Translations under genes and position numbers: made by a program | Notes under the pieces: generated by a model | Told to the model about the DNA's origin: nothing | Database searches by the model: none | What the model saw: only the letters and a program-made list of their open reading frames with translations | NCBI GenBank assembly: GCA_020284085.1 | Contig: JACEVL010000130.1 | Location: 2,237,408 to 2,301,407 of the forward strand | DNA: 64,000 bases | DNA from: Aporrectodea caliginosa | Lineage: Eukaryota; Annelida; Clitellata; Crassiclitellata; Lumbricidae | Direction: 5' to 3' | Shown: piece by piece, positions 24,458-36,563 of the stretch | Position numbering within the stretch: position 1 is the stretch's first letter | Layout of the letters: each line of letters begins with the position of its first letter

Positions 24458-25284
24458 AGTAAGATATGACTTCTTTCAGCAAAAGATTCCACAATGTAAA
24501 ATCTTAAATGGACGGATAGACCTACATAGAGGAACTCCAAAGGAACCTATTCCCGTGATCAAAAGATGTTTTGTTCTGAAACGCAAAAAACGATCAACCG
24601 AGGTCAACAGCAGGTCGAATGGAAATCAGAATTTTGCACGACTTGACTCACTTGACTAACGTAACATTTTATTATATCTCGAAGTGACTAAATGGCTAGC
24701 AAACTATTTGGAGCTGTATAGAATTCATACATGCATACGCATTTAAATAAGTACATAGGCTACATAATGCATGCATACATAATCCTAGAACTCATCATAG
24801 CGCCTTGATTCAGTCAATGGTCGCTGCTAAGCAAAGTCGTTGTGCAATCCAACTTCCAGGACCAGTCTGCTCAAACCCAAGAAGGAAGGGAACCACAGGA
24901 GACACGGAAACAGTCGATGGGAGAAACGAGTCTAGGAAGAGACGAATTTTAGTCGAGATCTGAAGATTAGAACGGAATTTGCAGAGTGAATGTCATTGTC
25001 GGAAGATAATTCCAGAGTTTGGGACCAACGACAAGAGAGGTCGCGAGCGAATGGCTGTCCTTGTCCACGGAATTATCAGACTGAGAAAGTCCGATGACCT
25101 GATCGATAATAGAGAAGTCTGGAGTCAACATAGAGCGAAGATAGTTAGATTGTCTTAGGTGTAGAGTCTTGTATACGAGTAGTCCGGTCGTAAAATTTAT
25201 TCGCTTTCCTGTGTATAGTTAGCCTATGCATCGGTGATCATGTTCATATTTTGAAGTTACAGTAGCAGCTTTGGTCAATGTATT

Positions 25285-25324
25285 TTATACTCTTTGAAGC
25301 TTGATAAAGCTTCAAAGAGTATAA
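25285..25324. repeat. Perfect hairpin, 18-bp arms
   Basis: TTATACTCTTTGAAGCTT, loop GATA, then the exact reverse complement. Confidence 0.92.
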
Positions 25325-25636
25325 CCTCAGAAATGCAATCAAGAAATAAGTTGAAGTAGGAGACCACGACGTCAGCCAAACAAACGATGACAGAAGAGGG
25401 AAAGTTGCGCCTGATCCAACGGATATCACAGGGGTGGACTGACCCACATATAGAGCCATTGTATTCACTATATATCTATTAAATAAAGATATATATATAT
25501 ATATATTCGTTTAATAGAACAGACTGAATAACCGCAGCGAGTTACATAATAGAGAGGCAGGATATCAAATTGTGTTCACTGGTCGTAGTCAAACAAAGCA
25601 CTAAAATTTTACACACTAGCATAAATACACACACTG

Positions 25637-25645
25637 ACACACACT

Positions 25646-25694
<49 letters not shown>
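25637..25694 (+). repeat. (AC)n microsatellite
   Basis: A run of AC units of roughly 55 bp, preceded by a few interrupted units containing TG. Confidence 0.92.
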
Positions 25695-25696
<2 letters not shown>

Positions 25697-26719
25697 ATAC
25701 ATGCATATAGCGATACATCCATTTTGACTTAAATACCTGCATACATGTACATAATGCTTAGATGAAGATGGATCCTTTCTGGAACAAGTGCAACTTTCTA
25801 ATCGATTTGCCATTATGCACCTCAAGTGCAGAAACATCAATCACAAATTATCCGACATTCAGTTACAGCAACATCAGTCTCTTCCCGCGGTCGTAGTATG
25901 AGAGAAACTAGGATTGAATAGCTACATCCTTCATCACAGGGTGCAATTTCGCACACAAAAGCCGAAATGGTCGAAGAGGTGATAAAGTTGAGGGTTTTAT
26001 ATCACAATGGATGTCGTACATGAGACTGTTGAATAGCCTTGGACTTGCTCACGAAATAAAATTTATAAGCTCCATTTTACAGGGTTGCATAACACTGGAC
26101 AAAAAATATAATTATTATAATTAAAATGTCGTCTTCCTGGGCCTGGCACTTATTTGTTGTCTCAGCTAACCCTTGTGATTAGCAAGTGGTTTTAGTGGGG
26201 GACTATTACGGATTGAGGATCATCTTCCACTCACACATCTGTAAACTTGTCATCTTATCACTTTCAACCAATCATGCTGCGATCCACTCGAATTACTTTT
26301 GAAACCGCTACTTTAGGCCTATTTGGCAATGTAGGCCTATTTACAAATTCACATCTTGATTATTATGATTCTGCAGTCTTGGTAAATTATATTTCAGACC
26401 ATTTCTCTATACACCTGTTATGACATGTGCGCAATCTTCGAAGCCAGTCGGAACTAGACTTAGCTCTGCATTACTTACTTAAATACGTTTATTTAACGAC
26501 GCCGTCATATCGACGATGATTGGCGTGTCTTACCTCTGCAGGCAAAGCGGCTAGATTTATAGTAGCATTATGGCGCCAAAAGCATTAGGCGCGTCGCTCA
26601 TCCTACATAACCACCACGTGCTATTTCCGCACGTGCTCTGACCAGGCACCTACACGCAACATTAAATAAATAAATAAATAAATAAAATAAATATATGCAT
26701 ATAATATTATATACATGCT

Positions 26720-27200
26720 GAACTCGACGAGCGGAGTCCCTTCCAGAATTGACCGTCGACGTCATCTACTGGCACTCCTTGCAGATGTTAGAAAACGCTG
26801 CGTCCCGATATATCTAAGGCTTTAAGGCCAGGCCAGGGCAAAAGGACAGGCATTCATCAGTACCCAAGAGATAGGTCGTAGAACCTCTCTGTGATTGACG
26901 ACTGACGCCAATCTATGAATATTCTGCTCATTAGTAATACAACGGATTAGAAGCAGAGACACGAAAACTAAACATCTTCGGAAACGCCTGAAGTCCAGTT
27001 TATTTGTTAGTGATAGACTCTTTGAATCGCTGAATGGGCGCTTTATAATGTCCGATAACAATTGCAATTACAATTACAAAAGAATATCTTAGGACAACTT
27101 TAAGACACACCTCTTTAGAACTGTGAGATTGCCACGGTAAGAGCCCTTTGTGACGTTCTTAAAAGGCGCTTTATAAATGGCCAGATACATTACATTACTT
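26720..27200 (+). mobile_element. Two adjacent degenerate LINE 3' ends
   Basis: Both pieces end in the LINE/SINE tail form: GGGCGCTTTATAATGTCC near 27037 with a CAATTACAATTACAA tail, and AGGCGCTTTATAAATGGCC near 27163 with an ACATTACATTAC tail. Upstream translation is broken by stops. The two tails differ, so these are probably separate insertions. Confidence 0.5.
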
Positions 27201-27794
27201 TGATTAGTTACACACGTGAAGTACAGCTGTAGCGTTTATCATACCTGGAGTTGTGACTGCTGACTGTTGAATCATGGCCGTTGAAATCACAACGACTGTT
27301 GCGTAGCAAATACTGATCAAGTCCAGGCGTCTCATGACTGCGATCATAGTCGAACAATAGGAGCTCATCTTAACGTAACAAAGACTGCATTTTCTGCCTT
27401 ACAATTGCCACATCCAACGCTCTTCACTGTCGTTAGTGTCATGTTCGAACCTACCAAAACACAACGATTTTGCGATTGACATTAATTCCAAGGTCGCTAA
27501 TTAAAAGTTTTGTTCAATTAAAATGTTCAGGTGACGAGTCTAATTATTATTGGCAGACAAATTGCTTAAAGCATTTTCCTTTCATGTCTGTATACATACC
27601 GGAATATTAATAATAATAAAACACCACAATTTTGCGATTGACATTATAATTATAATTATTATTATTTTTTGGTCCTGAGGTACTTCATTTCCCAGGATCT
27701 TAGAAATGATTAAAGTTGTGTATTCTGGAACGGCTACGGTCTACCCATCCATGTCAATTAACGGTTTAATGAAAGAACCACTGAAAGCAACGGC

Positions 27795-27923
<129 letters not shown>

Positions 27924-28081
27924 TCGAGGTTGAAATTGCCATTTAATGTTGAGTCACTTCCATTTGTTGCACTTCAGACAATAATAATAGCAATAGCAAG
28001 AATAACAACAACAATAAATAACATTTATTGTTATTATTAAGCTACTATAAATAATAACATTATTATCATTATTATTATTTT

Positions 28082-28085
28082 TATA

Positions 28086-28173
<88 letters not shown>
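28082..28173 (+). repeat. (TTA)n microsatellite
   Basis: A second array of about 30 units, 160 bp after the first, within a generally TTA/ATA-rich block extending to about 28270. Confidence 0.95.
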
Positions 28174-28174
<1 letters not shown>

Positions 28175-28273
28175 GAATATTACTGTCATCATAATCATAT
28201 TTGCATCAACATTAATAATAATGATGATATTATTATAAAAAATATCATTATTATCTTAATCATCATTATTATC

Positions 28274-31200
28274 AACTGTAAAATTCGACCGACACTAAAA
28301 CAATTAATAGTATAGTTAATATATAAAACATTTAAAAAAAATTAAAGACCGTTACCTTGACTGGATTCGCTTGAACAGCTCAGTGCAGGCGAGCGCTGCC
28401 GTTGACAGAGTCTTAAGGTCACAGCCTTTGTTCATCCTGACTCCTTATTCTTCTTCTCTTTGGCAGCTGCGTCCTCTCTCTATCAATCTATGGTCAGCCT
28501 CTAATGCATCCGTCTAATGTATCGTCCGCTCTTCATCTGACTGCCAGAAGCCCAGAGGCTGACTGACGAGGCACGCACCAACATCCGCAGCAACACCAAC
28601 GAATGTAATGTAATTGTACACTACAATTGTAATTAATTATTATACGTTATCCTTTACATGCATAGTTCGCTGCCGTCACAGTTCGACGCCTGATTTATAG
28701 TTAAGCAGATCTAACGACCTGCATAGCCACTCAACCATGTGTTAGACGACACCTTGGAATAACTTCCAACTGCTATTTACATGCGACGGTTTCCACGCAC
28801 ACTATATTCTTGTTTAATTTTAATAGGATGATAATTAAAGACCGTCTATGGCTTTGCGCGGCTTCTGCAAAACTAAATGTTGAACGCTGTACTCTATACG
28901 AGCGGTCAGTTTTCGTCCACTTCAGTCGGCCCTCTGCTGGCCGATGACATCGAGAGCATCTTCTCAGTAGGAGGCTCAGCTGCTGAAGCGGAGAGGACGA
29001 CTGCAGTGCCACATGGTGTACATCTAAAGGCCTCAATCATCGGCTGCTGTCCGCTGAAGATGCATCGAGCGCCGGCGCAAGTCGTCTCTTGGCGATAGTA
29101 AAAGACGGTCTTTGTCTTTTGTTTGTTCTTTGTCAGTACCTTGTTTGTCCCTAGGCCTTTGTTTAGCTTTCAGTTGTCCTTGTTTTGTCCATTGTTAGTC
29201 CGTTATAGCAAAGCATTGCCATTGGGGAGTCAATATACGACACACTGCGTCTTCCCGTCATTAAACTGAATCAATTCCCCGTAGCAAAAGACTTGGCCAT
29301 CGTTGCATTAAGCGATAGCGGCTTCTTTTTCCCGAACTCGACATGGAGAGCACGCAACCTTGACCTTAGCATTTTATCTAGGAGCGCATGTACTCATTTC
29401 GTGCTAATATATTATATTAAAACAATGAACCTTTCTTAACCATGCCTCTTTTGTGTCCTACCTTTACGATATACGCATTAAATATTCGATACCTCACACG
29501 AGAGAAACATGCATAGGCCCTATTGACAAATTTTTCGGAAATTGAACCACAGATTATCCTGCTTAGGTCAGCATGCAAACCATTACAATACAGCGGTATA
29601 GCAGTCGCTCAGTAGTCCGATGGAAGTCTAGACCGGGCTACTTTTCCTCAACGCATAACCTTAAGTATGCATGCACTATACTATAGCAAATTTAGAATGA
29701 AGGTTTCAGAAATAACATAAATCAAGGTATCACAAATACTTAGGCCCTCCAACTATTAATGCTAATTACTTATAAAATGTGGTGCTACAAAAGAACTTAT
29801 GACTCTCACTACGTTATATAGCATTAGAGTAGCTGTGGCTTCAATAAAGCACCTGTATTATACATGTACGTGTTTATGAAGGCGATTCTCTCAAATTGAG
29901 CAGCCTTGCACCCTTTCAACCATTCACTCTTTAATGTAGGCCTATCTTATTATCAAAAGACTGATGGTAACTTAGCTAAATTTCAAGCAGTGCGTTGTTA
30001 AGCTATTCAAATGATTGCTTGGGATGCATCAATAGTTCCGACTAAATATCGTAGCCCTTCCATGTATATCCGGACGACTCACTCTGGACTGCTTCTTTGA
30101 TCACTTACTTCCAGGCAAACGCTTTGCTTCAGTCTGGGGAGTTTGGTCAACAGAACGCGTCGCAGGAGACACGAGCAGCCACTCATCTTATGCGCCAATT
30201 GTCGACTGTTTCTCTTGCGAAACATCCATTCCGTGTTTACTCAGAGCAGCCAATCCGTTGGTCTAAGACTGCAGTCTCAGAGGAGGAAGAAGAGTCTCTG
30301 CTCTGCTCTTAATGTGGCATCACGGTGGCCATCGATTACGCTGGAAAACTGTTTTCCAAGGCACTAGCTTTTCCATTTCTTCGTCCACGCTCGACATCAC
30401 TCGCGGGTCAGTCTGGCGCAGACGGAAGGTCAGAGAAATCGAAATCGTTCTGCATGACGACTGCACGGATCCAGTTCAGTGCACACAGCGCTTTCTGTGG
30501 TGTATCAATAGTCAACAACGTTCAAGCGGCGTAGTGGTCAAGTCAATAGCACAGCACACTCAGTAGTTCGTGAACTGAATTTTGCTTCTGAAGTAACTAT
30601 AATCGTAATCGTCGTAATTGTAATCTCCAAACTTCTAAAGCGCCACTTGAAAGCCAAGCGCAGGGCACCAGCTTATTAACGAGCGTTGCGTGTCACTGTG
30701 TGACAAACATCAAAGATATTATTATGAACATAGGCTTTTATGTATATGAACCAGCGTAATACATATTAGTGTAATGCGATGACGTACAGCGTAAGAAAGT
30801 AAACCAGTAGAAAGAAGGTTCTATAATATTACTGCTGTGTAAGACTGATGTTTTGTTGTTGTTTGGTGACAGAATGTCTCGTAATTATTTAGCAATTCAG
30901 TCCATGGCATCCAAGGGAACCGTTTCTCTTAATCGTTTATACCTTTCTTCCTACATCAATAAATATTCGCTGTCTCTTTCTGAGCAACTGTTACATCGTA
31001 TCATATATAAGTCAGTGTCTGTCCGTATGTATGTCTAATGACCTAAATATCCGTTCGTTTGGCTGAGTCCCTCAGGCAGTCTGCCATTTAGTCTCTTCCA
31101 ATTGAGGTGATAGTGCGGGCAGACGGGTGTGGCGGCGTCATGAAACTTAACGCCGTCACCGCGGCATCAGTGCCGAGCAATTCGTCGCTAGCGGTCAGAG

Positions 31201-31972
31201 GTGTCTGCTCCAGCCTTTATTTATTCCACGCCACTCCATACATTTACCACTGGCAATGCATAATATTCTGATCTTTTGACATATCTACGCCTGCTCATAT
31301 CTGATGCCAGTGCCTGCCTTCCATTATGTAGATTCCAGGAACGTCTAGGAAGCAGAGGTTGTGAACATTTGGTGATTACGTTCAGCTGCTGAAGAGAAGC
31401 AGGAGGAGGAGGAGAGGGAGAAAGAGGAGGAGGAGGATGGAGAGGTCATGTGAGTGCGACGGTCTGTGACAACAGCTGTGACACATGATGTAACACTAGC
31501 GATAGGTCTACGGCGGTCGAGACCACACCTTACAGACAGACACACACAAATCTAATTGTTACGCTTTGGGAAATCAGGGAAAGAAGAAAATAAGGCAAGC
31601 AAGGACAATACATTGTATGGTATTATGTGACATACCATGGTATCATTGGTATGGTATAGTGTGGTGTGTTATGTTATGGTGTGATATGTTTGGGTAGATG
31701 TGTTGGAGTATGCTGTGTTTAGTGTCTTTGTGAGATACTCAAAATGGGCTATAGGAAATGCATGTCCTCATGCATAAATACATGTCATACATGGGCCGTT
31801 ATTCCAAAAGTGGCAAACTGGTGTCCTATGTGTTTTTCTTGGAGTTTCTTCATAAGTTGTACATTTGTTGTAGTTCCTCTTTCAAAGAATGAAAAGATGA
31901 ACATGTTTCATCACTATTTTAGTTCTTACATGTTTGAAAATTTTAAATTTTTTTACAAAAAGTACACGAAAA
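28274..31972. other. Non-coding stretch
   Basis: No gene was recognised. The plus frame at 28877-29098 and the overlapping frames at 30097-30566 have roughly even base use but no recognisable domain or splice-site support. A polyserine minus frame at 31345-31545 only reflects an AGG/GGA-rich stretch. Confidence 0.4.
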
Positions 31973-32746
31973 GTCATTACCATCCCCTGTCCGCCACCAC
32001 GTACAATGCATGACATTCAGCTGCCACGTAAATGTGGTGCAATAATCTGTAACAAAGGTTTCTCATTTTGATTAATGAATACCTAGAGTATGCAGTAATT
32101 TTTACACTGCATAGTATTTCCTTCTCCAAAAACCTACAAAATTTGTCCAGGGAAATACGCGTCATTGCCATCCTCATTTTTTGAAAGCCTCTCGTTTTTA
32201 CACAACGCACTTACTTACTTCAAGAAATAGAACGAGAACAAGATCTGGTCTGCATGTAACAGAAAACAGAAAGGCCATTTGAATATTTTCGATTGTCTTG
32301 ATTTTATGAAGGTTTGTTTGCTGTAAATTAGAGAAGAAGAAATTTCTGCATCATTACCATCCATTTATGTATTTCATGGGTTCGGTAGATTACAACATTG
32401 ATAACTGATTTTCTTCATGGCTTTTGTGGAACAGATTGAATTACTTATCTCATAGAGTAATTCACATGGAAATGTTTCATGTGCTGTCATTAAGGACAGC
32501 ATTATGTCATTACCATCCCTGGTTGTTTTCATCATTACCATCCCTTTTTTTCAGAATTCTGCGATTTTCTCATTACCGTCCTCATCTTCATAGGGATGGT
32601 AATGACGCATTTGTTATTACCATCCTCAAGGGTCATTACCATCCCTGTGGGAATAAAAATAAATTGAAAAAAATTTGGAAGTAATTAGAATTTACTATGA
32701 ACTCTGAAAATGTTTGTCAAGTTGCACCTAATGCATATAATACACA

Positions 32747-32914
32747 GTTGTGGCCGAGTGGGTTGGTAGCCCGCTCCCACGTCGGCGGCCCGGGTTCGAT
32801 TCCGGGTCGGTCGGTTTAACAGAGATTAATTTCTCGGATCTTTACTGCGGGTGGCTCGGTCGCAATATAAACGTGGAGTACAATACAACACAATACAATA
32901 CAACACATTACAAC
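32747..32914 (+). mobile_element. tRNA-derived SINE, family C (short)
   Basis: The tRNA-like head has A-box TGGCCGAGTGGG and B-box GGTTCGATTCC in a CCCGG...CCGGG arm. A short body with TTTAACAGAGATTAATTTC and an ACAATACAAC pentamer-type tail follow. The acceptor stem does not pair, so this is not a tRNA gene. Confidence 0.8.
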
Positions 32915-33143
32915 TGGGGCGCGGTGGCATAGGGGTATGTTCGGTGCCTTGCAGCTGGAGGGTTGCGGGTTCGAATCCACCTCAAAACCGCCGCGTAGGG
33001 ACCCTGGGCAAGTCCTTCACTCGCAATTGCCCATGCGCTTCGGCGTGAAACTCCGATTCAGCGTCCGCGCAGTAGTCGGGAGCGCCTCTGAATGGGCAAT
33101 CTGGTAGGGGCGCTATAACAAGTGTTCAAATACAATACAATAG
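32915..33143 (+). mobile_element. tRNA-derived SINE, family A
   Basis: It starts in the tail of the previous SINE. It has A-box TGGCATAGGGG and B-box GGTTCGAATCC, a body of about 150 bp, and the 3' end GGGGCGCTATAACAAGTG followed by TTCAAATACAATACAAT. This is the best-preserved copy of family A here. Confidence 0.88.
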
Positions 33144-33382
33144 TTGTAGTCAATGCTGGACAGATTTTTTTCTGTCACTGAAAATACTATAGTGGATTTT
33201 TAATAATTTTGATAAATTGCTTAATTAATTTCTCAGCACCAGACTAATATATTTTGTGAAGGAAAGGCCTGCAGTATTCCAAATAATTGCTGGTATCATC
33301 TAGTTTATAATTGCAAAAAATCTAAGCACCAGATGCATATTTCAGGTCTGTGTGATGAAGTAAAAAAGGGGATGGTAATGAC

Positions 33383-34426
33383 AAATCAGGATTTTTTGGT
33401 ATAAAATGTTAAAAATATTTAACTTACGATTACAAATATACTGGATTTCTTTCAGATTAGTTAAATTTAAGATAGTAGCCGACTAAAAAACATACTTGCA
33501 AGAAAGTTTGGGATAAAAAAATTTCAATTTCCAAAAACCGAATTGGAAACGCCATGTGTCTAAAATCAATGGGTGTATGTATGTGGTTAGAATCTCTGTC
33601 TAAAAGTGGGATTCTATATGATTATAAAATGCGTCGAATTTCGATAATAAAGTGCAAAAGTTTTACACTGATACAAGCTTATGGATGCGAATAGGCTTTT
33701 CATTGAAGCGCTGTTCGAGTCTTAGTGCAATTTGGATTGCTTCAAATTCGCGGCAAATAATGTAACACGCTAATATAATCTACATGTATTGAAATTATTA
33801 TTAATTCATATTTCGTAGCCTATGATTTAGTTCGTGCAGTTTGCGTTACAGATTGTTGAATGAGACAGATGAATTCAAAGAATACATAAAAGTTGGCTCT
33901 GTTAGCTTGACGTCTTCAATCTGTTGCTGAACCTCACTCAATAATTAATCAACCTATGGCGGATATGATTTGAATTCATAAATTTCCAGTGAATTAACAG
34001 ATCTTCTTGACACAATTTTGCATGTAGTGGGGCGCTAAGAAAGTCTTTTGACTTAACCTGCCTTTCATTTGCTTCCATGTGACGTTTTGCTCTTCAGCGG
34101 ACCGATCTTTAAATTAGCTAATTTAAGCTCTGTCCACATCTACACCTTCTCAACAATGTGTCCAGATAAGAAGGAACACTTCCCAAACAAGAACAACATG
34201 AGTACACATTTATGAAATTTAAACAGCACTGAACAGTTTCAGTCCTTACTTAAGACGTCGTATTATTGCAGTAGCCATTTTCGTAGACTCTTTAGCAAAT
34301 GACAGAATTGTTTATAAATGTTTACGTACTGTCCGTTGTTAATGTGTTCGGACCAACGGGTAACAAACATTGCTAGTTACCTGCCAACATCAACAAATCA
34401 CAAATTATCAGGACGAAGCTCACTCT
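33383..34426. other. Non-coding, nothing recognised
   Basis: AT-rich single-copy-looking sequence with no coding or repeat signal I can name. Confidence 0.5.
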
Positions 34427-35017
34427 AGAATTCTGGTATACGGACATTTGAACGGTGGTCAATTGAACGGACGACACTTGAACGGCGACACTTTAACGGG
34501 AGACAGTAGAACGGGCCGACATTTGAACGGCGGTCAATTGAACGGCGACTTTATATTACGACTCATTGACAATTCCCAAGGTGCGGCGTTGTATACTCTG
34601 CATTGTGTACTCCTTGTATACTATGAACATGAACACCTTTTCTGAAGCATTCCCTAACGCAACCGTTACAGGATGTTACTTCCACCTTTGCCAAAGTGTG
34701 ATCCGAAAAGTGAACGAGATTGGTCTTAAATTAAATTATACGAGACAAAAGACCAAGTAAGGTGCTACGTGCGGTGTCTTTTGGCACATAACTAAACAGA
34801 GAGCGTAGACAAGACAGCACATGTTCAATTGCTTTTAAATTGCTTTTAAACTTTGTTCACTTTCTGGATAAATTGTTCACCGTCATCTGTTAGGCTACGC
34901 GTTCAACTGTCCGCCGTTCAATAGTCGCACCGTTCATGTATACACCGTTCTACTGTCGCCGTTCAAATGTCGCCCGTTCTTTTGACGCACGTTCATATGT
35001 CGCCCAACCAGAATTCT
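34427..35017 (+). mobile_element. MULE-derived element with GAACGG-array inverted termini
   Basis: Both ends start AGAATTCTGG on their outward strands. They continue as about 120-bp arrays of an irregular 14-17 bp unit built on GCGACATTTGAACGG: six or seven units on the left and the same unit inverted on the right (34900-35006). Between them is a fragment of a Mutator-like transposase. It is therefore a short non-autonomous Mutator-like element with tandem-repeat termini. No target duplication is obvious. Confidence 0.75.
34629..34760 (+). pseudogene. MULE transposase fragment
   Basis: The frame contains FSEAFPNATVTGCYFHLCQS followed by VIRKVNEIGL. This matches the MULE transposase core segment in which a phenylalanine-proline-x-A stretch precedes a G-C-x-F-H motif and an R-K-V-x-x-x-G-L helix. 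It stops after about 43 codons, so the transposase is only a remnant. Confidence 0.75.
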
Positions 35018-35095
35018 GTCTATAGCTGAAGACAATTAGACGTACAAGACTGCTGAGAAATAATCCTACTACTTACCATAAATCCTATGCACATC

Positions 35096-35449
35096 TTACA
35101 GGAGGTGAGTTACAACGTCCCATGCAATTGTCTTTTGTTTCCAAACCCGACGGAAGGAGCCTGTATTCCCCAACGTTCCTGTCACTCGAGTAGTTCCTGA
35201 ATCGAGGTCAATACACAGTGCACCAATGATCCGAGCAGCTGGACGTGCCGGACGACTGTGAGACTGTGGTCCGCCGCTGGTCACCAATCTTAACGCCCGA
35301 TTAGGCCACAATTTCAGGAAATTGTCTCTCGTAATGACCAACTCCGCAAACCGCCAAAGCCAAGGATTTATGGATCCCATTGACGGCGAATTCACAGTTT
35401 TATCGCTTATATACTCGAATACTCGAAACTCAGGACAGCTGCATTCCAT
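35096..35449 (-). CDS. Unassigned open frame, possible exon
   Basis: A 117-codon minus-strand frame starts MECSCPEFRVFEYISDK and ends with a good donor-like GTAAGA over its stop. It has balanced codon use and no low-complexity run, unlike most frames here. I do not recognise a domain. It sits 80 bp from the MULE-derived element and could be a transposon-related frame. Confidence 0.2.
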   Translation of the reverse strand: MECSCPEFRVFEYISDKTVNSPSMGSINPWLWRFAELVITRDNFLKLWPNRALRLVTSGGPQSHSRPARPAARIIGALCIDLDSGTTRVTGTLGNTGSFRRVWKQKTIAWDVVTHLL

Positions 35450-35740
35450 TGGGACTCAATAGGCGTAGGCCTATATATCCAAGCTTTCATTGCGTTTGAG
35501 CTAATTTACCACGGTACTTCGTCTTGCTCTTTGCAAGTTACGAGTTTCAAGATAAGCAAATACCTATGTATACCATATGCACTGATTATGCAGGTGCAGG
35601 TGAAATTATATATACTGAATGTCACATGGTTCAGCTTGCTAATAAAACATGTATGCAGAGGAATTGCAAATTTTAGTGCAAATGGCTATAGTCCTTGGTC
35701 GCATTTTCGTGCAGGCCCATTCGCAATTAGGATAGTGCAT

Positions 35741-35879
35741 GTGGGGGCACGGTATCTGATTGGTTGGAGCTCGCGGCTTGTAGAGTAAGGATTCTAGCCT
35801 TCCCTGAGACGTGTACTGAGTAGGGACCTTCAGCAAGTCCTTTGCTCACAATTGCTCAGCGCCTCGTGAAATAAAAAGA
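35741..35879 (+). mobile_element. tRNA-SINE family A, diverged and truncated
   Basis: GTGGGGGCACGGTATCTG starts the tRNA-like head. AGTAGGGACCTTCAGCAAGTC and CACAATTGCTCAGCGCCTC match the family A body; the 3' end is missing. Confidence 0.55.
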
Positions 35880-36239
35880 AATGAAACACTGTAACACTGA
35901 AGCAAATCCTGTTACAGTTGTTCGCATAGATCTTTCAACACTCTTTGTAAAACGATGACCTCATCATTGAAGATACATAAATCGATATCAAAAGGATATT
36001 TACAGTAAATCGATTACCTTGTAAAGTTCTATGTCCACATTTTGCGAAACCGAGAGAACTTTTTTTAAGATTTACTGCAGAAAATGTTTTGCGCTGTTTC
36101 ATTGAGGGCAATTATATTAAATTTCTTGGAAAACAATGTTTTCCTTAGTATGATTATATGTGTATTTCGATCATAATGTAAACCGATAATGAGTAGACCT
36201 AATTTGGCTATAATTATGGCAGGAGTGACTATATTTTGA

Positions 36240-36480
36240 CATAGAGCTGTATAACATTATTGATTGCAGACAAATTGAGTGCTGTTGGCCCTTTGTTGTG
36301 GAATGAAATTCCGACTATAACTCGTGCTCTGATGTTATACGGGGGCACTTCTGTTTCTGCTCGTTCTCTTAAGACTTTTCTTTTTTCGAGGGGCCATTCG
36401 CACTGGAAGCGTTTCTGATTAGGTTGTACTGTGAGAGGCGCTTTATAAGTCCGTAAATAGAATAGAATATTGACCATTGA
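36240..36480 (+). mobile_element. LINE 3' end (L2/CR1-like)
   Basis: The plus strand reads LSAVGPLLWNEIPTITRAL and RSLKTFLFSRGHSHWKRF, the C-terminal block of the reverse transcriptase. The 3' tail is GAGGCGCTTTATAAGTCC. The copy is 5'-truncated. Confidence 0.75.
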
Positions 36481-36499
36481 TTATTTATTATATATATAT

Positions 36500-36563
36500 A
36501 ATGTCTGTACGCCGGAATGCGGATGAGCAGCTGGTACAATAAAGAATATACTTACTTACTTAC
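36500..36563 (+). repeat. Retroelement 3' end with TTAC tail
   Basis: GTCTGTACGCCGGAATGCGG ... CAATAAAGAATATACTTACT matches the copies at 6.3 and 57.3 kb. Confidence 0.6.

Larger units (their letters stand above)
24466..26699. other. Non-coding stretch
   Basis: No gene was recognised. A hairpin and an AC microsatellite are listed separately. Around 26470-26690 there is a likely reverse-oriented retroposon ending in AAATAAATAAATAAAT; its family is unclear. Confidence 0.45.
31973..33382. repeat. Cluster of ten TCATTACCATCC motifs
   Basis: The outermost copies GTCATTACCATCCCC (31973) and its exact reverse complement (33368) form a 15-bp inverted pair. Further copies or close variants lie at 32161, 32351, 32506, 32532, 32570, 32613 and 32632 in direct orientation and at 32593 in inverted orientation. 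Two SINEs sit between the inner group and the right outer copy. Sequence outside the motif does not match between the two ends, so long terminal repeats are absent. It may be a non-autonomous DNA transposon with transposase-site-like repeats, or a protein-binding array. Confidence 0.75.

Noticed and set aside
32747..32815. tRNA gene candidate with good A and B boxes
   Set aside because: Acceptor stem does not pair and the sequence continues into a SINE body with a retroposon tail.
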